A program made the position numbers and the translations under genes. A DNA stretch of 10,473 nt from an uncultured Corynebacterium sp. (GTDB lineage: Bacteria > Actinomycetota > Actinomycetes > Mycobacteriales > Mycobacteriaceae). The notes under the pieces were generated by a model. It was not told the origin of the DNA. It did not search any database and saw only the letters and a list, made by a program, of their open reading frames with translations. This document shows positions 1-6,808 of this stretch, in pieces. The stretch covers positions 1 to 10,473 of the forward strand of contig CALTTF010000063.1 in assembly GCA_943908385.1 (NCBI GenBank). The letters run 5' to 3'. How positions within the stretch are numbered: the stretch's first letter is position 1; every line of letters starts with the position of its first letter.

Positions 1-6
1 CACTTT

Positions 7-74
7 CACGAAGTTCGTGGTTTGGGTAAAATTCGGCGAAATGTCGCCGTGTTCATTGCCCACACCACGAACTT
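7..74 (+). promoter_or_regulatory. Putative promoter/operator of the MMPL exporter gene
   Basis: A 13-base palindrome, CACGAAGTTCGTG, lies at 7-19. A longer inverted repeat pairs 11-24 with 61-74 at 13 of 14 positions, with core AAGTTCGTGG against CCACGAACTT. A -10-like TAAAAT sits at 27-32, so the palindrome would occupy the -35/-10 spacer, a common repressor position for exporter genes. The -35 match is weak. A second small hairpin (CGGCGA/TCGCCG, 34-49) lies between the long arms. The right arm runs into a T-rich stretch at 73-84, so the long repeat could instead be the terminator of a gene left of the window. The symmetry is seen directly; the regulatory role is inferred. Confidence 0.4.
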
Positions 75-98
75 TTTTGTTTTTAGGAAAGGATCCCC

Positions 99-2528
99 GT
101 GGCGAAGTTCCTCTACAGGCTCGGCAAATGGTCATTCCTGAATAAGTGGAAGGTGATCGTCGCCTGGCTGCTGCTCTTCGCCGCAGGTGTGGCCGGCGCG
201 CTGTCGCTGTCGAAGCCGCTGTCGTCCGACTTCGCCATCTCTGGAACACCGTCGATCGATGCTCTTGAATCGCTCGGCGAGAATTTTCCCGGGATCAGCG
301 ACCCAGTCCAGGCCCCGTCGGTGAACCTGGTGTTCAAAGCGCCCGACGGTCAACGCCTCGACGATACGGCGAATATGGCCGCGATCGATGAGACAGTGGC
401 CTATATAGAGGACAACCTGCCGGAGATGGGCGGCAAAGACCGCTTCGGCAACCCCGTCACCGTCTCGAAGGAGCAGACGGACCAGATAGTCTCCCAGATG
501 ACGGAGATGGGCCTGCCCAAGGAGCGCGCCCAAGCAGACGCCGACAACGTGCGCCTGCTGTCCGAGGACGGCCGCATCGGCTACACCACCTTCGAATTCG
601 GCGCGGAAACCTCCATGCAGGTCACCGACGAAGAACGCGCCGTGGTCAACGAAGCACTCGACCTCGGCCGGTCGAAGGGCCTGCAGGTAGAGGCCGGCGG
701 TCCGGGCTTCGGCGACCCCATCGAGATCAAGACCACCAGTGAGATCATCGGCATCGCCGTCGCTTTTCTGGTCATGCTGGTCACCTTCGGCTCCCTGGTC
801 GCCGCCGGCATGCCGGTGATCACCGCCGTGATCGGCGTGGGTCTGGGCACCTTCCTCATCCTCATGGCCACCCGTTTCACGGAGCTCAACGAGGTCACCC
901 CAGTCATGGCCGTCATGATCGGCTTGGCTGTGGGCATCGACTACGCGCTGTTCATCCTGTCGCGCTACAAGCAGGAGCGTCACCGTCTACCCGGCCCGGA
1001 AGCAGCCGGCCTCGCCGTCGGCACCGCCGGTTCCTCGGTGCTCTTCGCCGGTACGACAGTGTTCACCGCCCTGGTCGCGCTGGTGCTCGCCCGCATCGAA
1101 TTCCTCTCCTGGATGGGTCTGTCCGCCGCAGCCACCGTGGCCATCGCCGTGGCAGTGGCTATCACGCTGCTGCCGGCGCTCATGGGTCTGCTGGGCGACA
1201 CAATTTTCGCGGGCAAGATCCCCGGTGTGGCGGGCAACCCCGGCCCCGGCGACCGCCCGGGCAAAAACCTGAACGCCCGCTCCCTCGGCCGCGCCTGGGT
1301 GAATACCGTGCGCCGAGCTCCGGCGCTGGTCATGGCCGTCGTCGTGGTCCTGCTCGGGGTGTGCTCGCTGCCGGTGCTGCAGATGGAGATGTCCCTGCCG
1401 TCGGATTCCAACGGCGATCTCGACACCACCCAGCGCAAATCCGCCGACCTCATGGCGGAGGGATTCGGCGAAGGCGTCAACGCACCTTTCCTGCTCGTCG
1501 TCGACGCCCACGACGTCGACCCGGATTCGCAGGCGCTCGCCCCGTACATGAACTCCATCCCGGACGAGGCGGTGGAGGGAGCAGGGGACGTCGATAAGCA
1601 AAAGGCGGCGTTGTCCTCCTTCATGTACGCGATGGAGCGCGCGGGCACCGTGACCGGCGTGCGCCATGCGCAGCTGGTCGGCGTCAACGACGACTTCACC
1701 GCCGCGCAGATCCTGGCCACCCCGATGACCGGGCCCGACGACCAGTTCACCGTCGATACCGCGCACGCGCTGCGCGAAATGGACGCTGAGATCGAGGACG
1801 CCACTGGCACCGATGTCGGCCTGACCGGCTTCACCGCCGTGCAGATGGACATCACGGAAGAGCTCGCCGGCGCGATGCCGCTTTACCTCGGAATCGTGGT
1901 GGGTCTGGCGATCCTGCTGCTCATCATCGTGTTCCGCTCGATCCTCGTGCCGCTCGTCGCGGGCCTGGGCTTCCTGCTGTCCGTCGGTGCTGCTTTCGGC
2001 GCGACCGTCGAGGTCTTCCAGAAGGGGCTGACGGGCCTGGTGAACACGCCCGGGCCGATCCTGTCCTTCCTGCCGATCCTGCTCATCGGCGTCACTTTCG
2101 GCCTGGCGATGGACTACCAGGTCTTCCTGGTCACGCGCATGCGCGAGCAGTACACGCGCCTGCGGCGCCGCGGCGACGACCCGGAAGCGATCCTCGATGC
2201 CGTCGAAGAATCCACCGTGGAAGGCTTCGTCCGCGGCGCGCGCGTGGTCACCGCCGCCGCCATCATCATGATCGCGGTCTTCGTCGCGTTCATCGACCAA
2301 CCCCTGCCGTTCATCAAGATCTTCGGCTTCGCGCTCGGCGCCGCCGTGCTTTTCGACGCCTTCTTCGTCCGCATGGCCCTCGTCCCCGCCACCATGTTCA
2401 TCCTGGGCACCACCACCTGGTGGATGCCGACATGGCTCGACCGCATCCTGCCCAACCTCGACATCGAGGGCGAGGAGCTGGAGCGCGAATTCGAGCGCGA
2501 ATCTGACAAGGAGCACGCTCTGTCATGA
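99..2528 (+). CDS. MMPL/RND-family membrane exporter, 12 transmembrane segments
   Basis: This 809-residue inner-membrane transporter has the duplicated MMPL plan: TM1 near residues 18-40, a soluble extracytoplasmic domain (about 41-212), TM2-6 (about 213-366), TM7 (about 406-427), a second soluble domain (about 428-595), TM8-12 (about 596-770) and a short acidic tail. Each half carries the intramembrane Asp-Tyr pair of the family's proton relay: D281-Y282 in GIDYALF and D672-Y673 in AMDYQVF. The start is GTG, preceded by AGGAAAGGA at 85-93. The stop overlaps the tgt start (ATGA), so the two are probably co-transcribed and translationally coupled. In Mycobacteriales such proteins export lipids such as trehalose mycolates, or drugs. 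Orthology to a C. glutamicum CmpL protein is possible, but I cannot establish it. The tail is short compared with MmpL3. Family is confident; substrate is unknown. Confidence 0.92.
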   Translation: MAKFLYRLGKWSFLNKWKVIVAWLLLFAAGVAGALSLSKPLSSDFAISGTPSIDALESLGENFPGISDPVQAPSVNLVFKAPDGQRLDDTANMAAIDETVAYIEDNLPEMGGKDRFGNPVTVSKEQTDQIVSQMTEMGLPKERAQADADNVRLLSEDGRIGYTTFEFGAETSMQVTDEERAVVNEALDLGRSKGLQVEAGGPGFGDPIEIKTTSEIIGIAVAFLVMLVTFGSLVAAGMPVITAVIGVGLGTFLILMATRFTELNEVTPVMAVMIGLAVGIDYALFILSRYKQERHRLPGPEAAGLAVGTAGSSVLFAGTTVFTALVALVLARIEFLSWMGLSAAATVAIAVAVAITLLPALMGLLGDTIFAGKIPGVAGNPGPGDRPGKNLNARSLGRAWVNTVRRAPALVMAVVVVLLGVCSLPVLQMEMSLPSDSNGDLDTTQRKSADLMAEGFGEGVNAPFLLVVDAHDVDPDSQALAPYMNSIPDEAVEGAGDVDKQKAALSSFMYAMERAGTVTGVRHAQLVGVNDDFTAAQILATPMTGPDDQFTVDTAHALREMDAEIEDATGTDVGLTGFTAVQMDITEELAGAMPLYLGIVVGLAILLLIIVFRSILVPLVAGLGFLLSVGAAFGATVEVFQKGLTGLVNTPGPILSFLPILLIGVTFGLAMDYQVFLVTRMREQYTRLRRRGDDPEAILDAVEESTVEGFVRGARVVTAAAIIMIAVFVAFIDQPLPFIKIFGFALGAAVLFDAFFVRMALVPATMFILGTTTWWMPTWLDRILPNLDIEGEELEREFERESDKEHALS

Positions 2529-3784
2529 CCGATTCCCGCACAGACCTCAGCTTCGAGGTGGGCACCCGCCTCGAGGAAGCCCCCGGCCGCCACGGCCGCA
2601 CCGGCGTGATCAACACCCCGCACGGGCCGATCCAGACACCCGCGTTCATCCCGGTGGCCACCAAGGCGACGGTGAAGACCCTCACCCCGGAGCAGATCCG
2701 CCAGACCGGCGCGCAGGCGATCCTGTCCAACGCGTACCACCTCTACCTCCAGCCCGGCCCCGACATCGTGGACGAGGCCGGGGGAGTGGCCGCCTTTGAG
2801 AACTGGCACGGCCCCACCTACACCGACTCGGGCGGATTCCAGGTCATGAGCTTGGGCGTCGGCTTCAAGAAAGTCCTGGCCATGGACATTGCCGGTCTCA
2901 CCGACGAAGACATCCGCGCCGCCAACAAGGACCGCATGGCGCGCGTCGACGACGACGGCGTCGACTTCAAGTCCTTCATCGACGGCTCCTCCCACCGCTT
3001 CACGCCGGAGGTGTCCATGCAGATTCAGCACCAGCTCGGCGCCGACATCATGTTCGCCTTCGACGAGCTGACCACGCTCGTGGACACCCGCGCCTACCAG
3101 GAGCATTCCGTCGAGCGCACCCGCTTGTGGGCCCGTCGCTGCCTCATCGAGCACGACCGCTTATCGACGGCGCGCGCCGACAAACCCCTCCAATCCCTCT
3201 GGGGCGTGGTGCAGGGGGCCCAGTACGAGGACCTGCGCCGTCAGGCTACCCAGGGCCTGATCGCCCTGGACGAGGAGGCCCGCGCTGAGGGCCGCCGCGG
3301 CTTCGGCGGCTTCGGTATCGGCGGTGCCCTGGAGAAGGAGAACCTGGGCACCATCGTCGGCTGGGTCACCGACGAGCTCCCGGAGGACAAGCCCCGCCAC
3401 CTGCTGGGCATCTCCGAGCCCGACGACTTGTTCACCGCCATCGAGGCTGGCGCCGACACCTTCGACTGCGTCGCCCCGACCCGTCTCGGTCGCCGCGGCG
3501 GGGTGTACACCCTGGACGGCCGCATGAACCTCATGGCCGCTCGCTTCCGCCGCGATTTCTCCGGCGTGGACGAAGAATTCGGCGGCTACGTCTCCGAGAA
3601 CTACTCCCGCGCCTACATCCACCACCTGCTGCGCGCGAAGGAATTCCTCGCCGGCACCTTGTGCACCCTGCACAACCTGGAGTTCATGGTGCGCCTGGTG
3701 GACAATATCCGCGCCGCGATCGACGCCGGCGACTACGAGGCCTACCGCGACGAGTTCCTCGGCCGCTATTACGCGGGGCGGTGA
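2525..3784 (+). CDS. tgt: tRNA-guanine(34) transglycosylase lacking the zinc cysteines
   Basis: This 419-residue enzyme exchanges guanine-34 of GUN-anticodon tRNAs for a 7-deazaguanine base. Family landmarks are present: TDSGGFQVMSL with the catalytic-site Asp D101, FAFDELT with D180, WGVVQG with Q230, the GG turn at 266-267, and FDCVAPTR with the nucleophile D314. Two features are unusual. The pocket loop after the GG reads ALEKE instead of the LAVGE of Z. mobilis Tgt, and the Cys next to the pocket Asp-Glu is Leu (L182). Also, the CxCxxC zinc motif before SRAYIHHL is replaced at equal length by F352, G354 and S357, while the fourth ligand, His, survives (H383). The protein is about 30-40 residues longer than the E. 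coli and Z. mobilis enzymes, mainly around residues 112-140. AAGGAG lies 11 bases before the ATG, which overlaps the exporter stop. Family is certain; activity and substrate (preQ1 or queuine) are open. Confidence 0.93.
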   Translation: MTDSRTDLSFEVGTRLEEAPGRHGRTGVINTPHGPIQTPAFIPVATKATVKTLTPEQIRQTGAQAILSNAYHLYLQPGPDIVDEAGGVAAFENWHGPTYTDSGGFQVMSLGVGFKKVLAMDIAGLTDEDIRAANKDRMARVDDDGVDFKSFIDGSSHRFTPEVSMQIQHQLGADIMFAFDELTTLVDTRAYQEHSVERTRLWARRCLIEHDRLSTARADKPLQSLWGVVQGAQYEDLRRQATQGLIALDEEARAEGRRGFGGFGIGGALEKENLGTIVGWVTDELPEDKPRHLLGISEPDDLFTAIEAGADTFDCVAPTRLGRRGGVYTLDGRMNLMAARFRRDFSGVDEEFGGYVSENYSRAYIHHLLRAKEFLAGTLCTLHNLEFMVRLVDNIRAAIDAGDYEAYRDEFLGRYYAGR

Positions 3785-3848
3785 CGCGCGGGGTGGCCCG
3801 AGTAGCTCGACTTTCCGCCCCGTTTAGTCCTCGCGCCGCATCGCATTT

Positions 3849-3924
3849 CTCAATTGCAGCTAATAGCAGGCAGCTAAAGGGCGAAAATCGGGCTTCAGCT
3901 GCAAGTAGGTAGCTGCAATTGAGG
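3849..3924. repeat. Palindromic repeat element, copy 1 (75 bp)
   Basis: Perfect 14-bp outer arms (3849-3862 and 3910-3923) enclose 10-bp inner arms (3870-3879 and 3893-3902, 9 of 10 paired). Four cores lie at 3856, 3870 (GCAGCT) and 3897, 3911 (AGCTGC), spaced 14-27-14. The same spacing occurs in copy 2 at 5078-5152, and by my hand count the two copies agree at about 53 of 75 aligned positions without gaps. The element sits midway between the convergent stop codons of tgt and the DUF559 gene (64 and 65 bases). It could slow transcription from both sides, but neither side has a T tract, so I do not call it an intrinsic terminator. The rest of 3785-3988 shows nothing I recognise. Confidence 0.85.
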
Positions 3925-3988
3925 CGGGATTGGGCGGGCGAGCGCAGGTCAGCGCACCCGCGTGAGGCATCAAAGGGAGGTAGATGAA

Positions 3989-4924
3989 CTACGCGCGGTA
4001 CTGGCTGGGCTGGATGAGCGCAGGCCCGCGGGCGTCGGCACGCCGCTTTGCCTCAATGACGCGCTGGAGGCACTGCTTTTCGTCTCCGAGAATTTCTGCA
4101 GGGAACAAACGCACCACCTCGTAACCTTGTTCCTTCAGCCAGTTCTCGCGCGCCAACTGTTTGATCACTTTGTCATGGGGGAGATCTTGGTACTTGGCAG
4201 CGCCATCGATTTCTATGATCAACTGCCCCCACAACAGGTCGACACGGAACTTCCCAATCCACATCTGTTCCTGCACATCAATCCCACTACTTTGCAGTAT
4301 GACGCGGAACAAGGTTTCGTAGGCAGATTCTGAATGCTCGGAGCTGAGTTCGAAAGCTAGCCTCGCGGCACCGATACCTCGCTTCCCCGTAAGCCTCTTC
4401 AGCACTGACAGGAGCCGCTTGCGGGTCTCGAATCGGTTCATCGGCGGTTGGCCAAGAAAGAGACTGTCCATAGCAACGACTCCGTCACGGACACCGTGGA
4501 GACGAGCGATGTCGACTACCGTCCGCGCCTCATTCGTCACACGGAGTGAGCCAGGCGCACCAGCCGGATCTGAGGCACGCCAGCGGGAGATATCCGAGTC
4601 CGGGACCGACATACGGTGGTAAGTGATACCGTCCGGCCATTGCGATTTTGACGGTGGATTTCCGCTGCGCTGAGCGAGCTCGATTGTTTCACTCCATGAA
4701 GGGATGACCCAGATTTCATGTAGTCGCGCTGCAGATCGGCCGACGAGAATTGCTCGGCGAGCCGAGGCCGCCACCGCATAACACCGCAGGAACTCCTGCT
4801 CATAGCGTTTGAGATGGTGCCAGTTAGCAGCCGCGATGAACTTTGTAGCCGACAGTTTGATGCATTCCTGCTTATCGACGTCTCCCCGTGCGATCAAAAG
4901 CCCCAGCAACTGTGCCTGGTTCAT
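3989..4924 (-). CDS. AbiEi-like / DUF559 (PD-(D/E)XK-fold) protein
   Basis: This 311-residue soluble protein begins at an ATG preceded by AGGGGG. Residues about 50-155 resemble the AbiEi-like antitoxin domain seen in many actinobacterial DUF559 proteins, with landmarks LVGRSAARLH (61-70) and VTNEARTVVDIARLHG (129-144). The usual N-terminal winged helix is not clear. The C-terminal part, about 195-295, fits DUF559, a Vsr-like nuclease fold: acidic E199 and E203, then RVDLLWGQLIIEIDG with D229, E238 and D240, then a conserved RENWLKEQGYEVVRLF block. These match the pattern of PD-(D/E)XK active sites, so catalysis is possible but not shown. The gene is visibly less GC-rich than its neighbours and lies between two related palindromic repeats, which suggests acquisition. 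No partner toxin or methylase lies beside it. A defence role is inference only. Confidence 0.82.
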   Translation of the reverse strand: MNQAQLLGLLIARGDVDKQECIKLSATKFIAAANWHHLKRYEQEFLRCYAVAASARRAILVGRSAARLHEIWVIPSWSETIELAQRSGNPPSKSQWPDGITYHRMSVPDSDISRWRASDPAGAPGSLRVTNEARTVVDIARLHGVRDGVVAMDSLFLGQPPMNRFETRKRLLSVLKRLTGKRGIGAARLAFELSSEHSESAYETLFRVILQSSGIDVQEQMWIGKFRVDLLWGQLIIEIDGAAKYQDLPHDKVIKQLARENWLKEQGYEVVRLFPAEILGDEKQCLQRVIEAKRRADARGPALIQPSQYRA

Positions 4925-5077
4925 ATTTTCCCCCTGATTTGAATCCGCTCCCCCCGAAGCACTGACTGCAGAATATCGCGATGTTGGAGGGCACGCATTG
5001 TGGCGTTTGGGGCGGTGCCGCTGCTCTGCGCGCGGGAGAGAGGAAGCTCCAAGGCGCGTAAAAACGTTTTGTAAAGC

Positions 5078-5152
5078 TAAAATGCAGCTACCGACTTGCA
5101 GCTAAAGCCCGTATTTAGGCGATTAGCTGCAAGTCGGCAGCTGCATTTGGGG
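5078..5152. repeat. Palindromic repeat element, copy 2 (75 bp)
   Basis: Arms of 26 bp at 5080-5105 and 5123-5148 pair at 25 of 26 positions around a 17-base loop. The GCAGCT/AGCTGC cores fall at 5084, 5098, 5125 and 5139, the same 14-27-14 spacing as copy 1 (3849-3924). The single mismatch is A-C on the plus strand but becomes a G-U wobble in minus-strand RNA. The element lies 44 bases past the yhhQ stop, and the minus-strand RNA continues into a moderately T-rich stretch, so this copy may also end yhhQ transcripts before the DUF559 gene. The perfect AAAACGTTTT palindrome at 5061-5070 lies just beyond. In the rest of 4925-5077 I see only a weak -10-like TATTCT (minus strand, 4970-4975) for the DUF559 gene. 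Confidence 0.87.
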
Positions 5153-5196
5153 AATGTCTGCGGGGAAGGAGCGCTGAAAGGGCAATCCGAGTCGGA

Positions 5197-5871
5197 TTAA
5201 GCCACCACCGCACTCGCGCGCTCTTCGGCGCGGCGCACGGCGGCGATGGTCGGGTAGGTGACCGGCAGTAGGACGACCTCCATGAGGGTCTTCCACAGGA
5301 ACCCGACGATGACGTAGTTCACGAACGCGCCGACGGAATCGATGCCGATCACGCCGGCGGCGATGGAGCAGAACAGCAGGGTGTCGGCGAACTCGCCCAC
5401 AACCGTCGAACCGATCAGGCGCGCCCACAGGCGGTCGGTGCCGAAGTGGTCTTTCATCTTCTGCAGGACCCACGCGTTGAGCAGCTGGCCCACGACGTAG
5501 CCGGTCAGCGACGCGAGAATGATGCGGGGCAGCAAACCCAGCACGGCGGCGAAGGTGTCCTGCATGTCGTAGAACCCGGCGGCCGGCAGCCAGATCGCGA
5601 TGTAGAAGGACAGCACCGCGAGCACGGCGACGCCGAAGCCGGTGAACACGGCGCGGCGGGCAGCCTTGAAGCCGTAGACCTCGGCGATCACATCGCCGAT
5701 CACGTACGAGATGGGGAAGAGGAAGAAGGCGCCGTCTGTGACCAGCGGCCCGAGCTCCACTCCCTTTTGTGCGGTGATATTCGAGATGAGGAAGACCGCG
5801 CAGAACACTGCCAGCAGGTACGGGTACGGCGACCGCGCGATGGGGTGCGGGTGGGAAACAGGGTTCGACAT
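5197..5871 (-). CDS. yhhQ: Queuosine precursor transporter, YhhQ/VUT family
   Basis: This 224-residue inner-membrane protein has about six hydrophobic segments (roughly 16-34, 45-66, 71-95, 108-135, 150-178 and 181-207). It carries the family's landmarks: TDGAFFLFPISYVIGDVIAE (45-64), GQLLNAWVLQKMK (128-140) and IGSTVVGEFADTLLF (153-167) with E160 and D163. In E. coli YhhQ imports preQ0 and preQ1; relatives in salvage organisms carry queuine. Its location beside gluQRS and near tgt supports a 7-deazaguanine substrate. I chose the ATG at 5869-5871 because it leaves 19 bases to the divergent gluQRS start. ATGs at 5883 and 5901 are in frame but encode an atypical extension, and the second would overlap gluQRS. 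With so short a leader, the mRNA may be leaderless. Family is confident; which base is imported is not visible. Confidence 0.9.
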   Translation of the reverse strand: MSNPVSHPHPIARSPYPYLLAVFCAVFLISNITAQKGVELGPLVTDGAFFLFPISYVIGDVIAEVYGFKAARRAVFTGFGVAVLAVLSFYIAIWLPAAGFYDMQDTFAAVLGLLPRIILASLTGYVVGQLLNAWVLQKMKDHFGTDRLWARLIGSTVVGEFADTLLFCSIAAGVIGIDSVGAFVNYVIVGFLWKTLMEVVLLPVTYPTIAAVRRAEERASAVVA

Positions 5872-5893
5872 GCGCAATATCATTGCACATATG
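5869..5893. promoter_or_regulatory. Divergent yhhQ/gluQRS promoter with a palindrome
   Basis: Only 19 bases separate the two divergent start codons. Nine-base arms at 5870-5878 (ATGCGCAAT) and 5882-5890 (ATTGCACAT) pair at 8 of 9 positions around a 3-base centre. On the plus strand TATCAT at 5878-5883 is a good -10 match placed 7 bases before the gluQRS ATG, which would make that mRNA leaderless. On the minus strand AATGAT lies 7 bases before the yhhQ ATG, a weaker match. The symmetry would let one regulator or polymerase site serve both genes. There is no space for a preQ1 riboswitch in front of either gene. Promoter assignment is inferred; the dyad is seen directly. Confidence 0.5.
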
Positions 5894-6808
5894 TCGCACA
5901 CACAACCCGCAGCTGGCCGTTATGCCCCGAGTCCGAGTGGGGATCTCCACTTCGGCAATTTGCGCACGGCGGTGCTCGCGTGGTTGTTCGCGCGCCAGTC
6001 GGGGCGGAAGTTCTACATGCGGGTGGAGGACATCGATTCGGAGCGTTCCAGCATGGAGTCGGCCCGCCGCCAGCTGGAGGATCTCGCGGCGTTGGGCATT
6101 GAGTGGGATGAGCCGGTCGTCTACCAGCATGAGCGTGGCGATGTGTACGCGGCGGCGTTGGAGCAGCTCGACACGTATGAATGTTATTGCTCCCGCCGCG
6201 ATATCCGGGAGGCAGCCTCCGCGCCCCACGCACAGCCGGGCATGTACCCGGGCACGTGCCGCGATCTCACGGAAGAGCAGCGCGCTTATCGACGATCCCA
6301 GCTCGCCGACCACGGCCGCCTCCCCGCCATCCGTCTGCGGGCGCATGCCCGTGAGTGGACTGTGTCCGATTACTACAAAGGCGAATTCACCGGCCCCGTC
6401 GACGACGTGATTCTCAAGCGCGGCGGGAACATGAACCAGGCGCAGGCGGGGGATTGGGCCTACAACCTCGCCGTGGTGGTGGACGACGGCGCCCAGAATG
6501 TCGACCAGATCGTCCGCGGCGACGATCTTCTCGGTTCTGCGCCCGCGCAGGCGTACCTCGCCGACCAACTCGGACTGCCGCAGCCGAAATACATTCATGT
6601 TTCGCTCGTTGTGAACGCCCAAGGAAACCGTTTGGCGAAACGCGATGGCGCGGTCACATTGCGGGACATGTTGGCTCACCGAACTATCGCAGAAATCATA
6701 GAGCAGCTCGCCGCCTCGGTCGGTGTCGATGGCGCGACCAGCGCGGATGAGTTGATGCGGAAATTCACGCCGGAAATGCTTTCCGACGAGCCATTTTTGT
6801 GGACGTGA
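5891..6808 (+). CDS. gluQRS: Glutamyl-Q tRNA(Asp) synthetase
   Basis: This 305-residue cytoplasmic enzyme is a GluRS paralogue without an anticodon-binding domain. It activates glutamate and attaches it to the cyclopentenediol of queuosine-34 in tRNA(Asp). Visible motifs are YAPSPSGDLHFGNL with the HIGH-type HFGN (20-23), FYMRVEDID (41-49), a zinc site with C98, C100, Y119 and C123 in the C-x-C...Y-x3-C pattern of GluQRS, WAYNLAVVVDD (189-199), and a KMSKS-like LAKRDG (248-253). Length and ending after the catalytic core are normal for the family. The ATG at 5891 was chosen because it starts ten residues before the first motif; a longer in-frame extension to 5711 would lie inside yhhQ on the other strand. 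A possible -10 seven bases upstream suggests a leaderless mRNA. Its presence implies that tRNA(Asp) in this organism carries full Q, not just preQ1. Confidence 0.93.
   Translation: MSHTQPAAGRYAPSPSGDLHFGNLRTAVLAWLFARQSGRKFYMRVEDIDSERSSMESARRQLEDLAALGIEWDEPVVYQHERGDVYAAALEQLDTYECYCSRRDIREAASAPHAQPGMYPGTCRDLTEEQRAYRRSQLADHGRLPAIRLRAHAREWTVSDYYKGEFTGPVDDVILKRGGNMNQAQAGDWAYNLAVVVDDGAQNVDQIVRGDDLLGSAPAQAYLADQLGLPQPKYIHVSLVVNAQGNRLAKRDGAVTLRDMLAHRTIAEIIEQLAASVGVDGATSADELMRKFTPEMLSDEPFLWT

Noticed and set aside
987..2516. Long minus-strand open frame of 509 codons opposite the exporter gene
   Set aside because: Its translation is a His/Asp/Glu/Gly/Arg-rich shadow typical of the reverse strand of a high-GC gene; the plus-strand frame has clear MMPL motifs.
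3572..3620. Frameshift as the cause of the missing Tgt zinc cysteines
   Set aside because: Homology continues in the same frame on both sides without length change, and the other two frames over this stretch do not supply the cysteine motif.
3849..3923. Conventional bidirectional intrinsic terminator between tgt and the DUF559 gene
   Set aside because: The hairpin position fits, but no T tract follows on either strand, and a homologous copy lies elsewhere in the window, so it is annotated as a repeat element.
3962..4333. Plus-strand frame of 123 codons opposite the DUF559 gene, preceded by an AGGGAGG-like sequence
   Set aside because: The opposite strand encodes a coherent AbiEi-like/DUF559 protein with a good ribosome site over the same bases; this frame looks like its shadow.
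3849..5152. CRISPR array or insertion sequence with terminal repeats
   Set aside because: Only two diverged palindromes 1.2 kb apart and no spacers; the enclosed gene is not a transposase and the elements are internally palindromic, not simple terminal repeats.
5872..5890. preQ1 riboswitch in front of yhhQ or gluQRS
   Set aside because: Only 19 bases separate the start codons and no leader exists to fold an aptamer.
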